19,890 bases of DNA, taken from JASEGV01 sp947085285. GTDB taxonomy: Bacteria; Bacteroidota; Ignavibacteria; UBA10030; BY39. How positions within the stretch are numbered: position 1 is the stretch's first letter; each line of letters opens with the position of its first letter. The notes under the pieces are model-generated. The model saw only the letters and a list, made by a program, of their open reading frames with translations. It was not told the DNA's origin and made no database searches. A program made the position numbers and the translations under genes. Shown in pieces: positions 8,689-17,225 of this stretch. The stretch lies in the NCBI GenBank assembly GCA_947085285.1, contig CAMTVZ010000198.1:1-19890 (forward strand), read 5' to 3'.

Positions 8689-10581
8689 CTATTTTTGTTG
8701 TAAGAAATTTTTTACTCTTTCAGCAATACCTGAAGGATCGATTTTTATTAATTTATACAATTCATCGGGTGTGCCGTGTGTAATAAAAGTATCCTCGATT
8801 CCCAAGTTCAGTATAGATACGTTTTTAACATTTTTCTTATGTATATATTCGAGAACAGCTGAACCAAAACCACCGGCAAGAACTCCATCTTCGACAGTAA
8901 CTATGTAGTTAAACTTTTCAACAATTTGGTTAATAAGCTCTGTGTCTAACGGTTTAACGAATCGCATATTAACAACATTAGCTTGGATATTAGCCTGAGA
9001 GAGAATATCAGCAGCAAGAAGAGAATGATGGACCATATTTCCGATTGCAAGAATTGCGATATCGCTTCCATCCCGAACAACTTCAGCTTTACCAATTTTC
9101 AACTCTTCGTAATTTTCGCTCATCGTAACTCCTAAACCGTTGCCACGCGGATAACGAATGGCGATAGGTTTATTGTAAATTGTAGCAGTATAAAACATAT
9201 TTTTCAATTCATTTTCATCCTTTGGCGACATAATCACCATTTCTGGAATCATCCGTAGGTAAGTCAAATCAAATACTCCGTGATGAGTAGGGCCATCGGC
9301 GCCCACAATACCGCCACGATCGATTGCGAATACCACATGTAGATTTTGAAGTGCTACATCGTGTATAATTTGGTCGATTGCCCGCTGTAAGAATGTAGAA
9401 TAAATTGCCACGAAAGGGATCAAACCTTGTGTTGCCAAGCCAGCTGCAAAAGTTACTGCATGTTGCTCGGCGATTCCTACATCAAAAAACCGTTCTGGAA
9501 TTTCACGCTGCAATTGGTCTAAGCCAGTGCCATCGGCCATAGCGGCTGTAATGCCCACAATTTTATGATTTAATTTAGCAAGTTCAACAATTGTTCGACC
9601 AGCAATTTGTGTATAAGTTGGTGGGGAGGAGGAAACTTTTATAGCTTTGCCTGTGCTTTTATCGAATGCCGAAACCCCGTGCATCTTTGTTGAATTTTCC
9701 TCTGCCGGTTGATAACCCTTTCCTTTTTGTGTAACAACATGCACCAATATCGGACCTGGTAAATCTTTAATATGATTGAATAAGCGGACTAATTTAGGGA
9801 TATTGTGGCCGTTGATAGGACCGAAATATCTGAATCCGAATGCCTCGAACAACATTCCTGGAGTAATAATTACTTTGATACCTTCCTCTAATTTTACCGC
9901 AAGTCTGCGAATTCGATCGCCGTGTGTTCCTAACTTTCCGGTTAAATCCCAGACATTTGCTTTCAGGCGGTTGTATTCAGGATTTGTTATCAGTTCAGTA
10001 AAATAATTTGTTATAGCTGAAACATTTGGAGATATCGACATATTGTTATCGTTTAAAATAACAGTCATATTTTTTTTCGACAAGCCGGCATTGTTCATTG
10101 CTTCGAAAGCCATGCCGCCAGTCATCGAACCATCGCCAACAATAGCAATTACACGAAATTTTTTGTTATCAATATCGCGTGCAACAGCCATTCCAAGTGC
10201 GGCTGAGAGTGCTGTACTGGCATGTCCAGCACCAAATGTGTCGTATTCACTTTCGGAGCGTTTTAAAAATCCGCTGATACCGCCAAACTGCCGAAGTGTA
10301 TGAAAAACATCGCGCCTGCCTGTAATTATTTTATGCACATATGCTTGATGCCCTACATCCCAAACAAGTTTATCGACTGGTGTATCGTAAACATAATGGA
10401 GTGCCAATGTAAGCTCAACCGAACCTAAGCTCGAACTTAAATGCCCCCCGGTTTTCGATATTTTATCAATCAAAAATTCTCTGATTTCCTCTGAAAGAAT
10501 TTTTAAATCGCTTACACTTATTTTTTTTAAATCAGCCGATGAGTTAATTTTATTTAAAATTGAATATGATTCTGTCGTCAT
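8689..10581 (-). CDS. dxs: 1-deoxy-D-xylulose-5-phosphate synthase
   Basis: Dxs condenses pyruvate and glyceraldehyde 3-phosphate to DXP. This is the first step of the MEP isoprenoid pathway and also feeds thiamine and pyridoxal synthesis. The 630-residue length matches the family. Visible features are GGHLSSSLG with His47, the thiamine-diphosphate motif GDGS (149-152) with the trailing NN at 163-164, the catalytic Glu372 in DVGIAEQHAVTFAAGLA, and AIDRGGIVGADGPTHHG in the pyrimidine domain. The C-terminal transketolase-like domain is complete. It starts 3 bases after the xseB stop and ends 10 bases before the oxidoreductase. The xseA-xseB-dxs order is a common arrangement in bacteria. Confidence 0.97.
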   Translation of the reverse strand: MTTESYSILNKINSSADLKKISVSDLKILSEEIREFLIDKISKTGGHLSSSLGSVELTLALHYVYDTPVDKLVWDVGHQAYVHKIITGRRDVFHTLRQFGGISGFLKRSESEYDTFGAGHASTALSAALGMAVARDIDNKKFRVIAIVGDGSMTGGMAFEAMNNAGLSKKNMTVILNDNNMSISPNVSAITNYFTELITNPEYNRLKANVWDLTGKLGTHGDRIRRLAVKLEEGIKVIITPGMLFEAFGFRYFGPINGHNIPKLVRLFNHIKDLPGPILVHVVTQKGKGYQPAEENSTKMHGVSAFDKSTGKAIKVSSSPPTYTQIAGRTIVELAKLNHKIVGITAAMADGTGLDQLQREIPERFFDVGIAEQHAVTFAAGLATQGLIPFVAIYSTFLQRAIDQIIHDVALQNLHVVFAIDRGGIVGADGPTHHGVFDLTYLRMIPEMVIMSPKDENELKNMFYTATIYNKPIAIRYPRGNGLGVTMSENYEELKIGKAEVVRDGSDIAILAIGNMVHHSLLAADILSQANIQANVVNMRFVKPLDTELINQIVEKFNYIVTVEDGVLAGGFGSAVLEYIHKKNVKNVSILNLGIEDTFITHGTPDELYKLIKIDPSGIAERVKNFLQQK

Positions 10582-10584
10582 TCT

Positions 10585-10842
10585 TTATTCTTCTGTTCCT
10601 TCTTCCAGCAACGATAACTTTCCGTTTAAATCTTTACTTAATTTTTTAATTTTGATTTCAACGTTTTCTAATTTTGCCAAACACTTTTTTGAAAGTTCAA
10701 TCCCTTCTTCATACAATTTGATTGAATCTTCGAGTGAAACATTTCCGGTTTCGAGAGTGTCGACAATTTTTTCGAGTCGTTTTAAGTTTTGTTCGAAACT
10801 TGATTCTTCTGCTATTGTGTCGTTTGATTTTTTAGTTTTCAT
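10585..10842 (-). CDS. xseB: Exodeoxyribonuclease VII small subunit
   Basis: XseB is the small, helical subunit of exonuclease VII, which degrades single-stranded DNA to oligonucleotides; several copies bind one XseA. The 85-residue protein has the family pattern SFEQNLKRLEKIVDTLETGNVSLEDSI at residues 15-41, followed by a Lys- and Glu-rich helix with YEEGIELSKKCLAKL. Its reading frame begins inside the last 11 bases of xseA, so the two subunits are probably translationally coupled. It ends 3 bases before dxs. Confidence 0.94.
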   Translation of the reverse strand: MKTKKSNDTIAEESSFEQNLKRLEKIVDTLETGNVSLEDSIKLYEEGIELSKKCLAKLENVEIKIKKLSKDLNGKLSLLEEGTEE

Positions 10843-12043
10843 TATTTATTGAATATGTTTTAGTTACTGAGGCATCAACATTGCCATCTTTAAATTTTAT
10901 ATTTATATCATCAGCCAAAGTAAGGTTACAACTTGATTCTACGATGTGATAATTTTTGTAGACTATTGCATAACCACGCTTTAAAACATTTTTCGGATTC
11001 AGTGAATTCATCCGATCTGATAGTCCTGCGATGTATTGTTTGGTTGATTTAAATTTATGAATAAAACTAATATTTAATAACCTTTCTAATTCATCTATTC
11101 TTTGAGAGAACTGTCGTACTTTATCAATCGGATTATTGAATGCGTAACTTGAAACCAGACCAGCAATATACGATCGATTGTCGTCGACTTTATTTATCAA
11201 ACTTTGTTGCATAGTATAAAGAAAATTTCGAATATTATCAATCAGTTCATAACGATCGCGTACAACAAGCTCAGCCGCTGCCGATGGAGTAGGTGCCCGT
11301 AAATCGGAAACGAAGTCGGCAATTGTAAAATCTATCTCATGTCCAATAGCACTTATTATTGGAATTTTTGAATTAAAGATAGCACGAGCTACAAGTTCTT
11401 CATTAAAAGCCCATAAGTCTTCTATTGATCCCCCTCCTCTTCCAACTATCAACACATCAACTTTTCCGAATTTATTAAAGTCGAAAATTGCCTCAGCTAT
11501 TTCTTCAGCCGCGCCTGCTCCCTGAACTTTCACAGGATAAAGAATAATTTCAACAGATGGGAAGCGGCGCGAAATAATGTTTATAATGTCCTGAATAGCT
11601 GCACCAGTCGGTGAAGTAACTATGCCGATTCGTTCAGGATATTCGGGTAGATTTTTTTTATGCTGCGGATCGAACAATCCTTCAGCAGCAAGTTTTTGTT
11701 TTAGCTTTTCAAAAGCGATTTGCAGTTCTCCGATTCCGAGCGGTTTCAGACTTACAACATCAAGTTGATATTTTCCTTGGACTTCATAAACTGTAATCGA
11801 ACCGCGGGCAATTACTTTCATCCCCTCCTGTGGTGTGAAAGTCAGATATGCCGCCCTGCTACGCCATATTGTTGCCGATATCGAAGCTTTCTCATCCTTA
11901 ATCGTAAAGTAGATATGACCCGAAGAGTGGCGTTTAAGATTCGAAATTTCGCCAGTTACAGTAACAGCTTTAAAATCTGACTCTAAAACGCTTTTTATGC
12001 GACGCGTAAGTTCATATACACTTAATATTTCTTCATTTATCAT
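10832..12043 (-). CDS. xseA: Exodeoxyribonuclease VII large subunit
   Basis: XseA is the catalytic subunit of exonuclease VII. The N-terminal OB-fold (about 6-100) includes VTGEISNLKRHSSGHIYFTIKD from about residue 29. The catalytic region (about 125-400) has GIVTSPTGAAIQDI (140-153), VLIVGRGGGSIEDLWAFN (197-214) and SAIGHEIDFTIADFVSDLRAPTPSAAAE (231-258). A long helical segment follows. At 403 residues it is somewhat shorter than the E. coli protein (456), but all core motifs are present. It is the first gene of the minus-strand block and lies divergent from bshB1 across a 237-base spacer, so the promoter for the block is expected in that spacer. Confidence 0.96.
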   Translation of the reverse strand: MINEEILSVYELTRRIKSVLESDFKAVTVTGEISNLKRHSSGHIYFTIKDEKASISATIWRSRAAYLTFTPQEGMKVIARGSITVYEVQGKYQLDVVSLKPLGIGELQIAFEKLKQKLAAEGLFDPQHKKNLPEYPERIGIVTSPTGAAIQDIINIISRRFPSVEIILYPVKVQGAGAAEEIAEAIFDFNKFGKVDVLIVGRGGGSIEDLWAFNEELVARAIFNSKIPIISAIGHEIDFTIADFVSDLRAPTPSAAAELVVRDRYELIDNIRNFLYTMQQSLINKVDDNRSYIAGLVSSYAFNNPIDKVRQFSQRIDELERLLNISFIHKFKSTKQYIAGLSDRMNSLNPKNVLKRGYAIVYKNYHIVESSCNLTLADDINIKFKDGNVDASVTKTYSINNEN

Positions 12044-12280
12044 AGCGAAATATAGAAAGATTGGCTTTCAGAAACAAACGAGGAATATTCGATTTTATAT
12101 TTATGATTTTGATTTTATGATAGATAAGCTTGCCACAAATTTTTGATTTGTTGTTTGTGCAAAATTCTATTCCCCAAATCTCCGTTTCTCCATCTCTCAA
12201 GAAAAATTCCTACAGCTACTCGTCAAGCTTGAATCCAAAAAAATCAATTACTATATTAAACGAAAAAAAATGGAGAAAAC
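12044..12280. promoter_or_regulatory. Divergent intergenic spacer between xseA and bshB1
   Basis: This 237-base AT-rich spacer lies between two divergently transcribed genes, so it should hold promoters for both directions. No box pair with convincing sequence and spacing could be picked by eye in either direction, and no riboswitch-like structure was seen. On the bshB1 side a purine-rich GGAG lies close before the ATG at 12281. Confidence 0.45.
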
Positions 12281-13009
12281 ATGGAACTTGATGTATTAGC
12301 AATTGGTGCACATCCGGATGATGTCGAACTTGGCTGCGCTGGTACTGTTGCAAAATTAGTAAAGCTTGGTTACAGAGTTGGGATATTAGATTTAACAGAA
12401 GGCGAATTGGGGACACGAGGCTCGCGCGATATACGAGCAAAGGAAGCAAAGCTTGCATCAAAAATTCTCGGACTTTCAGCAAGAGAGAATTTGCATTTAC
12501 CCGATGGAAATATCGAATTAAATAAAGAAAACCAAATCAAACTCATACAGATTATACGGAAATACAAACCAAAAATATTGTTGTCACCACATTGGCACGA
12601 CCGACATCCCGACCATTCGCACGCACATCATTTAACTCAACATGCATGGTTTTATTCGGGACTTGTGAATATTAAGACTACACTCGACGGAACAAATCAA
12701 AAACCTTGGCGACCGTTTTATTACTTCAACTATATGATGAAGTATGAATTCATCCCCTCCTTCATCGTCGATATCAGTGATGTTTATGATATAAGGCAGA
12801 AAGCAGTGCGTGCATACAAATCGCAATTTTATAATCCGCAATCGAAAGACCCCGAAACCCTTTTAAGTAAAAAATCATTTTTGGAATTCATCGATACGCG
12901 TGCGAAGTTTTACGGACAAATGATTGGAGTCAAATACGGCGATCCCCTCTTTTCAGTTAAACCGTTTGGTGTGAACGATTTATTCGATTTGAAAATAATG
13001 AGAGGGTGA
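12281..13009 (+). CDS. bshB1: Bacillithiol biosynthesis deacetylase BshB1
   Basis: BshB1 removes the acetyl group from N-acetylglucosaminyl-malate in the second step of synthesis of bacillithiol, a low-molecular-weight thiol. The 242-residue protein is a LmbE/PIG-L zinc deacetylase. AHPDDVELGC (10-19) supplies His11 and Asp14, and SPHWHDRHPDH (102-112) supplies the downstream His. The BshB1-specific stretches LDLTEGELGTRG (36-47) and a C-terminal YGQMIGVKYGDPLFS support BshB1 over other LmbE enzymes. The start has GGAG 5 bases upstream. Neither bshA nor bshC is in the window. The gene stands alone, followed by a 224-base spacer. Confidence 0.94.
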   Translation: MELDVLAIGAHPDDVELGCAGTVAKLVKLGYRVGILDLTEGELGTRGSRDIRAKEAKLASKILGLSARENLHLPDGNIELNKENQIKLIQIIRKYKPKILLSPHWHDRHPDHSHAHHLTQHAWFYSGLVNIKTTLDGTNQKPWRPFYYFNYMMKYEFIPSFIVDISDVYDIRQKAVRAYKSQFYNPQSKDPETLLSKKSFLEFIDTRAKFYGQMIGVKYGDPLFSVKPFGVNDLFDLKIMRG

Positions 13010-13015
13010 GAAGTG

Positions 13016-13070
13016 GCTAGCAGTGAGCAAAGAGCTATGAGCAATAAGGATAAAGCGGTGAGAGAAGAGA
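13016..13070. repeat. Degenerate GAGC/TGAGC-rich tract
   Basis: In the spacer between bshB1 and mntA, variants of a short GAGCAAA / GAGCTAT / GAGCAAT unit follow one another. Then comes GGTGAGAGAAGAG. No open frame of note crosses it. It looks like decayed low-complexity repeat sequence. The rest of this spacer (to 13233) holds only the weak hairpin described separately. Confidence 0.35.
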
Positions 13071-13133
13071 AATGAAAAGTGGATTGAGTTTGGATTGCTG
13101 GAGTGATGGTTAACGAATCGACTCGTCGAAAAT

Positions 13134-13178
13134 AATGGAGAATTGAAATTTCATAATTCCATTTAGAGTATTGTTTTT
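13134..13178 (+). terminator. Weak hairpin followed by T-run after bshB1
   Basis: An imperfect inverted repeat pairs 13134-13144 with 13155-13163 (nine base pairs with one bulged G). A TTGTTTTTT tract begins about 8 bases later. The stem is AT-rich and the T-run is not directly adjacent, so this is only a possible terminator for bshB1. Confidence 0.25.
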
Positions 13179-13233
13179 TAGGATGTATTGATTTATCTTA
13201 TAACAGGTAAAACAAATAAAATAAATTATTAAT

Positions 13234-13521
13234 ATGAGTAAAGAAATTTTCGAAGTACTTGTTACGTTCTTCAAAAACAAACCTGTCAAGCGGGCATATT
13301 TATTTGGTTCTGCATCTAGAAATGAAGATGATGAACAAAGTGATATTGATATTTTGGTTGAACTTGACTACTCGCAACCGATTGGACTTGGTTTCATAAG
13401 AATGCAATTAGAATTAGAAGATTTGTTAAAAAGGAAGGTAGATCTTCTTACAAGCAACGGTGTCTCAAAGTATATTCGAACCTTCATTGACTCAGAAAAA
13501 ATTTTATTATATGAGAAATAG
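13234..13521 (+). CDS. mntA: MntA-type minimal nucleotidyltransferase antitoxin
   Basis: In HEPN/MNT toxin-antitoxin pairs of the studied type, the MNT protein AMPylates the HEPN toxin to silence it. This 95-residue protein has the whole nucleotidyltransferase motif: AYLFGSASR with Gly25-Ser26 and Arg29, SDIDILV with Asp37 and Asp39, and the third acidic residue Asp70 in RKVDLLT. The length is typical for a stand-alone minimal nucleotidyltransferase. No clear Shine-Dalgarno sequence precedes the ATG. Its last 11 bases overlap the start of the HEPN gene, so the pair is coupled. The antitoxin role comes from the family and the pairing, not from this sequence alone. Confidence 0.88.
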   Translation: MSKEIFEVLVTFFKNKPVKRAYLFGSASRNEDDEQSDIDILVELDYSQPIGLGFIRMQLELEDLLKRKVDLLTSNGVSKYIRTFIDSEKILLYEK

Positions 13522-13855
13522 TTTAGGCGATAAAGTACGTTTACAACATATTTATGATGCAATCATTGAGATTGAATCTTATATCCAAAATGCTTCCTAC
13601 GAAACTTTCGTATCGAATAATATGATGCAGTTGGCTACTGTAAAACAACTCGAAATTATTGGTGAAGCTGCAAATCATATTACAGACAAATTTAAGAAGC
13701 TTTATCCCGAAATACCTTGGCGTGAAATAATAGGTCTTAGAAATTTATTAATACACGAATATTTTGGGGTCGATACCAAAATAATCTGGGATATTATCAA
13801 AATTGATATAGTTCAACTAAAGTTACAAGTAAAAGAAATTTTAGAGCAGTTATAA
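13511..13855 (+). CDS. hepT: HepT-type HEPN toxin (DUF86)
   Basis: This HEPN-domain protein is the putative RNase toxin of the MntA/HepT pair. From the ATG at 13511 it has 114 residues, mostly helical. The catalytic RX4HXY motif is intact as RNLLIHEY with Arg77, His82 and Tyr84. In the characterised system the tyrosine is the residue AMPylated by the antitoxin. The open frame runs upstream to 13460, but the added residues lie wholly within mntA and look unlike the family. MRNSLGDKVRLQHIYDAI is a normal DUF86 start, so 13511 is chosen. All key residues are present, so the pair may be functional. Confidence 0.88.
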   Translation: MRNSLGDKVRLQHIYDAIIEIESYIQNASYETFVSNNMMQLATVKQLEIIGEAANHITDKFKKLYPEIPWREIIGLRNLLIHEYFGVDTKIIWDIIKIDIVQLKLQVKEILEQL

Positions 13856-13977
13856 ACAAGAGCAAAACCGCAAGTCAAAACAACATCAGAAGTATGCAGA
13901 AATGTTATCCGTCAAATGAAGAATTGTATTTATAGATTGTACCACCATCGGGGTAAATAACAGAAGGTTTGTTCCAA

Positions 13978-15114
13978 ATGATACAGCATAATTATCCTTT
14001 AATGAAAATCGGAATTATTGGCGGCGGGCAGCTCGGGAAAATGATGGCTCAAAAAGCCAAGAAGATGGGATTTCATATCTCCATATTAGACCCATCTCCA
14101 AAATGTCCTGCAGCCACTCTTGCTGATGTGTTAATCGTCGGAGGTTTTTACGACAACCAGAAAATAACTCAACTCGTTTCACACAGCGATGTAACCACGT
14201 TCGACATCGAGCATATAGATACCGAAACATTAAAAAAACTTTCCGATGCCGGACATAAAATTTTCCCCTCTCCGCATTTGTTAGAAATAATTCAAGATAA
14301 ATTACTGCAAAAGGAAGTTTTATCAGAAAATGGAATCCCCGTTCCAAAATTTCAGAATGTTGAATCTTTAGAATCACTTTCACGGATGAAATTCCCGTTT
14401 GTTCAGAAAGCCCGCAAAGGTGGCTACGACGGCAGAGGTGTAGTAGTGATGAAAAATAAATCCGATTTACAAAATGCTATTCATACTGAATCGATGGTTG
14501 AGGAGTTGATAAATTTCGAAAAAGAATTAGCAATTATGGTAGCACGCAGTAGATCGGGCGAAGTAAAAACTTATCCGGTCGTGGAAATGATTTTCGATAA
14601 GCGTGCTAATATATGCGATTTTATATTTGCTCCCGCACGAATTGAAAACCGTATTGCCGAGAAAGCAACACAAATTGCAGTTAAGTCGGTCGAGGCGCTC
14701 GATGGTGTCGGGATATTTGGAATCGAGATGTTCTTGGCAAACGAAAATATTTATGTGAACGAAATCGCACCGCGTCCGCACAACTCAGGTCATTACACGA
14801 TTGAAGCATCGGTAACTTGTCAATTCGAACAACACATCAGGGCAATTGCTGGCTTGCCACTCGGTTCAACCGAGCTACTATCGCCGGCAGTTATGCTTAA
14901 CTTATTAGGCGAAGAAAATTACAAAGGCAAACCTGTAATCGAAGGGCTACAGGAAGCGTTAAGTATTCCCGGTTTGTCGTTTCATTTTTATGGCAAAGAA
15001 ACTACTTCACCATTTCGAAAGATGGGGCACGTTACAATTTTAAATAATAATTTAGAAGTTGCAATTCAACAAGCCGAAAAAATAAAATCAATTTTAAAAA
15101 TAAAAGCAGAGTAA
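13978..15114 (+). CDS. purK: 5-(carboxyamino)imidazole ribonucleotide synthase
   Basis: PurK uses ATP and bicarbonate to carboxylate AIR to N5-CAIR in purine synthesis. It is an ATP-grasp enzyme. The N-terminal domain begins KIGIIGGGQLGKMM. The glycine-rich ATP loop is KGGYDGRGV (about 147-155), and the metal- and ATP-binding end of the fold is VNEIAPRPHNSGHYT (about 260-274). Three starts are possible: TTG at 13969, ATG at 13978 and ATG at 14002. The ATG at 13978 is chosen because AGAAGG lies 10 bases upstream; 14002 would give a shorter, also plausible N-terminus directly at MKIGIIGGG. purE follows after 3 bases, so the two are cotranscribed. Confidence 0.95.
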   Translation: MIQHNYPLMKIGIIGGGQLGKMMAQKAKKMGFHISILDPSPKCPAATLADVLIVGGFYDNQKITQLVSHSDVTTFDIEHIDTETLKKLSDAGHKIFPSPHLLEIIQDKLLQKEVLSENGIPVPKFQNVESLESLSRMKFPFVQKARKGGYDGRGVVVMKNKSDLQNAIHTESMVEELINFEKELAIMVARSRSGEVKTYPVVEMIFDKRANICDFIFAPARIENRIAEKATQIAVKSVEALDGVGIFGIEMFLANENIYVNEIAPRPHNSGHYTIEASVTCQFEQHIRAIAGLPLGSTELLSPAVMLNLLGEENYKGKPVIEGLQEALSIPGLSFHFYGKETTSPFRKMGHVTILNNNLEVAIQQAEKIKSILKIKAE

Positions 15115-15117
15115 AAA

Positions 15118-15627
15118 ATGAAAAAGACATTGGTAGGAATAATAATGGGAAGCGATTCCGATTTGCCTGTTATGCAGGAAGCGGCAAATGTGCTGGAGAG
15201 TTTCAAAATTGAATACGAGATTACAATTGTTTCGGCACATCGCACACCCGACCGTTTATATAAGTATGCAAAATCAGCGGAGAAACGAGGTATTCAGGTT
15301 ATAATTGCCGGAGCTGGCGGTTCGGCACATCTACCCGGAATGACCGCTTCAATCTCGACACTTCCGGTAGTTGGTGTCCCAATTTGCACGAATTGGCTGA
15401 AAGGTCTCGACTCCCTCCTTTCGATAGTTCAGATGCCGGAGGGAATTCCTGTTGCTACTGTAGCAATAAATAATTCTAAAAATGCTGCTCTTTTAGCCGT
15501 CGAAATTTTGGGAATTAAATATCCAAACCTCAGAAAAAAAATTGCTGTATATAAAAACAATTTGAAAAAAATTGTACTAAAAAAAGCTGCAAAGTTAGAG
15601 AAGCAGAAAGCTATTAGGCATAATTAA
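15118..15627 (+). CDS. purE: N5-carboxyaminoimidazole ribonucleotide mutase, class I
   Basis: PurE converts the N5-CAIR made by PurK to CAIR. The 169-residue protein has the family motifs MGSDSDLPVM (10-19), SAHRTPDR (39-46) with His41, and GAGGSAHLPGM (65-75) with His71. Later come VQMPEGIPVATVAI and NAALLA. Pairing with PurK and the LPGM form support class I (mutase) rather than the class II AIR carboxylase. Residues 150-169 form a Lys-rich tail beyond the usual core. It begins 3 bases after purK. Confidence 0.97.
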   Translation: MKKTLVGIIMGSDSDLPVMQEAANVLESFKIEYEITIVSAHRTPDRLYKYAKSAEKRGIQVIIAGAGGSAHLPGMTASISTLPVVGVPICTNWLKGLDSLLSIVQMPEGIPVATVAINNSKNAALLAVEILGIKYPNLRKKIAVYKNNLKKIVLKKAAKLEKQKAIRHN

Positions 15628-15638
15628 AATATTTATTG

Positions 15639-15647
15639 TATCTTTAG
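15639..15647 (+). promoter_or_regulatory. Possible Bacteroidetes-type -7 box before the AbgT-family gene
   Basis: TATCTTTAG in the 47-base gap after purE resembles the Bacteroidetes -7 consensus TAnnTTTG, with one mismatch. No good upstream TTG box at the right distance was found. The transporter gene could instead be read from the purK-purE transcript. Confidence 0.15.
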
Positions 15648-15674
15648 ACCAACTTTTAATAATTAAGGTAAAAT

Positions 15675-17201
15675 ATGAAAATCAAACTAACAAATATTTT
15701 CACTAAATCGTTAGATAAAATTGAATATGTAGGAAATCGGCTTCCACATCCGGCAACTATATTTGCCTTGCTATCATTTTCTGTAATTATTTTTTCCTGG
15801 CTTGGTAATATGTTATCTTTGAGTGCAATTCACCCTGCCGATAATTCCGTAATCACAGTCAAAAACTTACTAAGTTCAGACGGAATCAGATGGATGTACA
15901 CTAATATTACTACAAATTTTGTTGCCTTCCCTCCGTTGGTTAATGTTTTAACAATAATTATTGGAATAGGAGTAGCGGAAGGGACCGGTTTTTTTAATAC
16001 ATTATTTAAAAGTTTAGTCCTTCGGGCACCAAAAAAATTAATAACACCTGCAATTATTTTCGCCGGCGTAACTTCACATTTAGCATCCGATGCCGGTTAT
16101 GTAATTCTAATACCATTAGGTGCGATGATATTTCACGCAATCGGCCGCCATCCCCTTGCAGGTTTGGCAGCAGCGTTTGCAGGGGTTAGTGGTGGTTTTG
16201 GAGCTAATCTATTTATCGGTTCGGTAGATCCGATACTTGCTGGATTATCACAAACTTCTGCACAAATTATCGACCCGGCAATTTTAATTAATCCGGTAGT
16301 CAATTTTTATTTCATGTTTACTTCAACTTTTTTAATAGTAATTCTTGGAACAATTATAACAGAAAAAATTATCGAACCACGACTCGGTCCCTATGCTGGA
16401 AGTACCGAAAAAATGGCAATGGATGAAATTTCTCCCATTGAACGAAAAGCCCTGATGGCAGCTGGAATTTCGGCATTAGTTTTTATTATTCTACTTTTAA
16501 TTTCAATCGTTCCTGAAGGGGGAATTCTTAGAAACCCCGAAACAAACGAAGTTCTACATTCTCCATTTTTTAGTGGTATCATTGTTGGCGTCGCATTACT
16601 ATTTTTTATACCCGGCTTGACTTACGGCATTATTGTCAGAACCATAAAAAGCGATAAAGATTTAATGCAACACATTATTAAATCGATGGGAACATTAGCA
16701 AGTTATATTGTAATGGTTTTCTTCGCCGCACAATTTGTTTACTTTTTCCGACATAGTAATCTCGGTTTAATTTTGGCTGTCGAAGGTGCCCATTTCCTAA
16801 AAAACATAGGACTAACAGGAGTAAGTTTGTTGATTGCCTTTGTTTTGCTATCTGCATTCATAAATCTTTTTATGGGAAGCGCTTCTGCTAAATGGGCAAT
16901 AATGGCTCCCGTTTTTGTTCCGATGTTCATGCTCTTAGGTTATCACCCTGCACTTACTCAAGCTGCTTATAGAATCGGAGATTCTGTAACAAATATCATT
17001 ACTCCTTTGCTCCCTTATTTTGCTTTAATCGTTGCCTTTGCACAAAAATATCAGGACAAAACAGGAATCGGGACAATCATTTCGATGATGTTACCATACT
17101 CGATTTTGTTTTTGATTGCCTGGACAATATTGTTAGTGATTTGGGTGTTTGTTGGATTTCCAGTAGGACCAGATGGACCTTTATATTACCCGACACGATG
17201 A
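15675..17201 (+). CDS. AbgT-family transporter
   Basis: This 508-residue inner-membrane protein belongs to the AbgT family. The E. coli member AbgT imports p-aminobenzoyl-glutamate, a folate breakdown product; MtrF and YdaH export sulfonamides or related compounds. About 11 hydrophobic segments are visible. The family pattern includes GNRLPHPATIFALL (21-34), an IGIGVAEGTGFF stretch near residue 100, GVTSHLASDAGYVILIPLGA near 136-155 and GSASAKWAIMAPVFVPM near 400-416. The latter is followed by AYRIGDSVTNIITPLLPYF. AAGG precedes the ATG by about 6 bases. It follows purE after 47 bases. The family is certain; the substrate is not, and the direction of transport cannot be told from the sequence. 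Confidence 0.92.
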   Translation: MKIKLTNIFTKSLDKIEYVGNRLPHPATIFALLSFSVIIFSWLGNMLSLSAIHPADNSVITVKNLLSSDGIRWMYTNITTNFVAFPPLVNVLTIIIGIGVAEGTGFFNTLFKSLVLRAPKKLITPAIIFAGVTSHLASDAGYVILIPLGAMIFHAIGRHPLAGLAAAFAGVSGGFGANLFIGSVDPILAGLSQTSAQIIDPAILINPVVNFYFMFTSTFLIVILGTIITEKIIEPRLGPYAGSTEKMAMDEISPIERKALMAAGISALVFIILLLISIVPEGGILRNPETNEVLHSPFFSGIIVGVALLFFIPGLTYGIIVRTIKSDKDLMQHIIKSMGTLASYIVMVFFAAQFVYFFRHSNLGLILAVEGAHFLKNIGLTGVSLLIAFVLLSAFINLFMGSASAKWAIMAPVFVPMFMLLGYHPALTQAAYRIGDSVTNIITPLLPYFALIVAFAQKYQDKTGIGTIISMMLPYSILFLIAWTILLVIWVFVGFPVGPDGPLYYPTR

Positions 17202-17206
17202 GATGA

Positions 17207-17225
17207 GTCGAAGTGCGACTCACGC
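17207..17225. repeat. 19-base direct repeat, copy 1
   Basis: GTCGAAGTGCGACTCACGC occurs here and again, identically, at 18443-18461. It begins 6 bases after the AbgT-family gene ends and forms the left arm of the palindrome at 17213-17259. Confidence 0.9.

Noticed and set aside
13016..13070. Short repeated units as a CRISPR array
   Set aside because: The units are 6-8 bases, degenerate and without spacers. No cas gene is present anywhere in the window.
13460..13510. Longer N-terminus for the HEPN toxin
   Set aside because: The extra 17 residues lie within mntA in another frame and do not resemble the family, whereas the ATG at 13511 gives a normal DUF86 start and a typical overlap.
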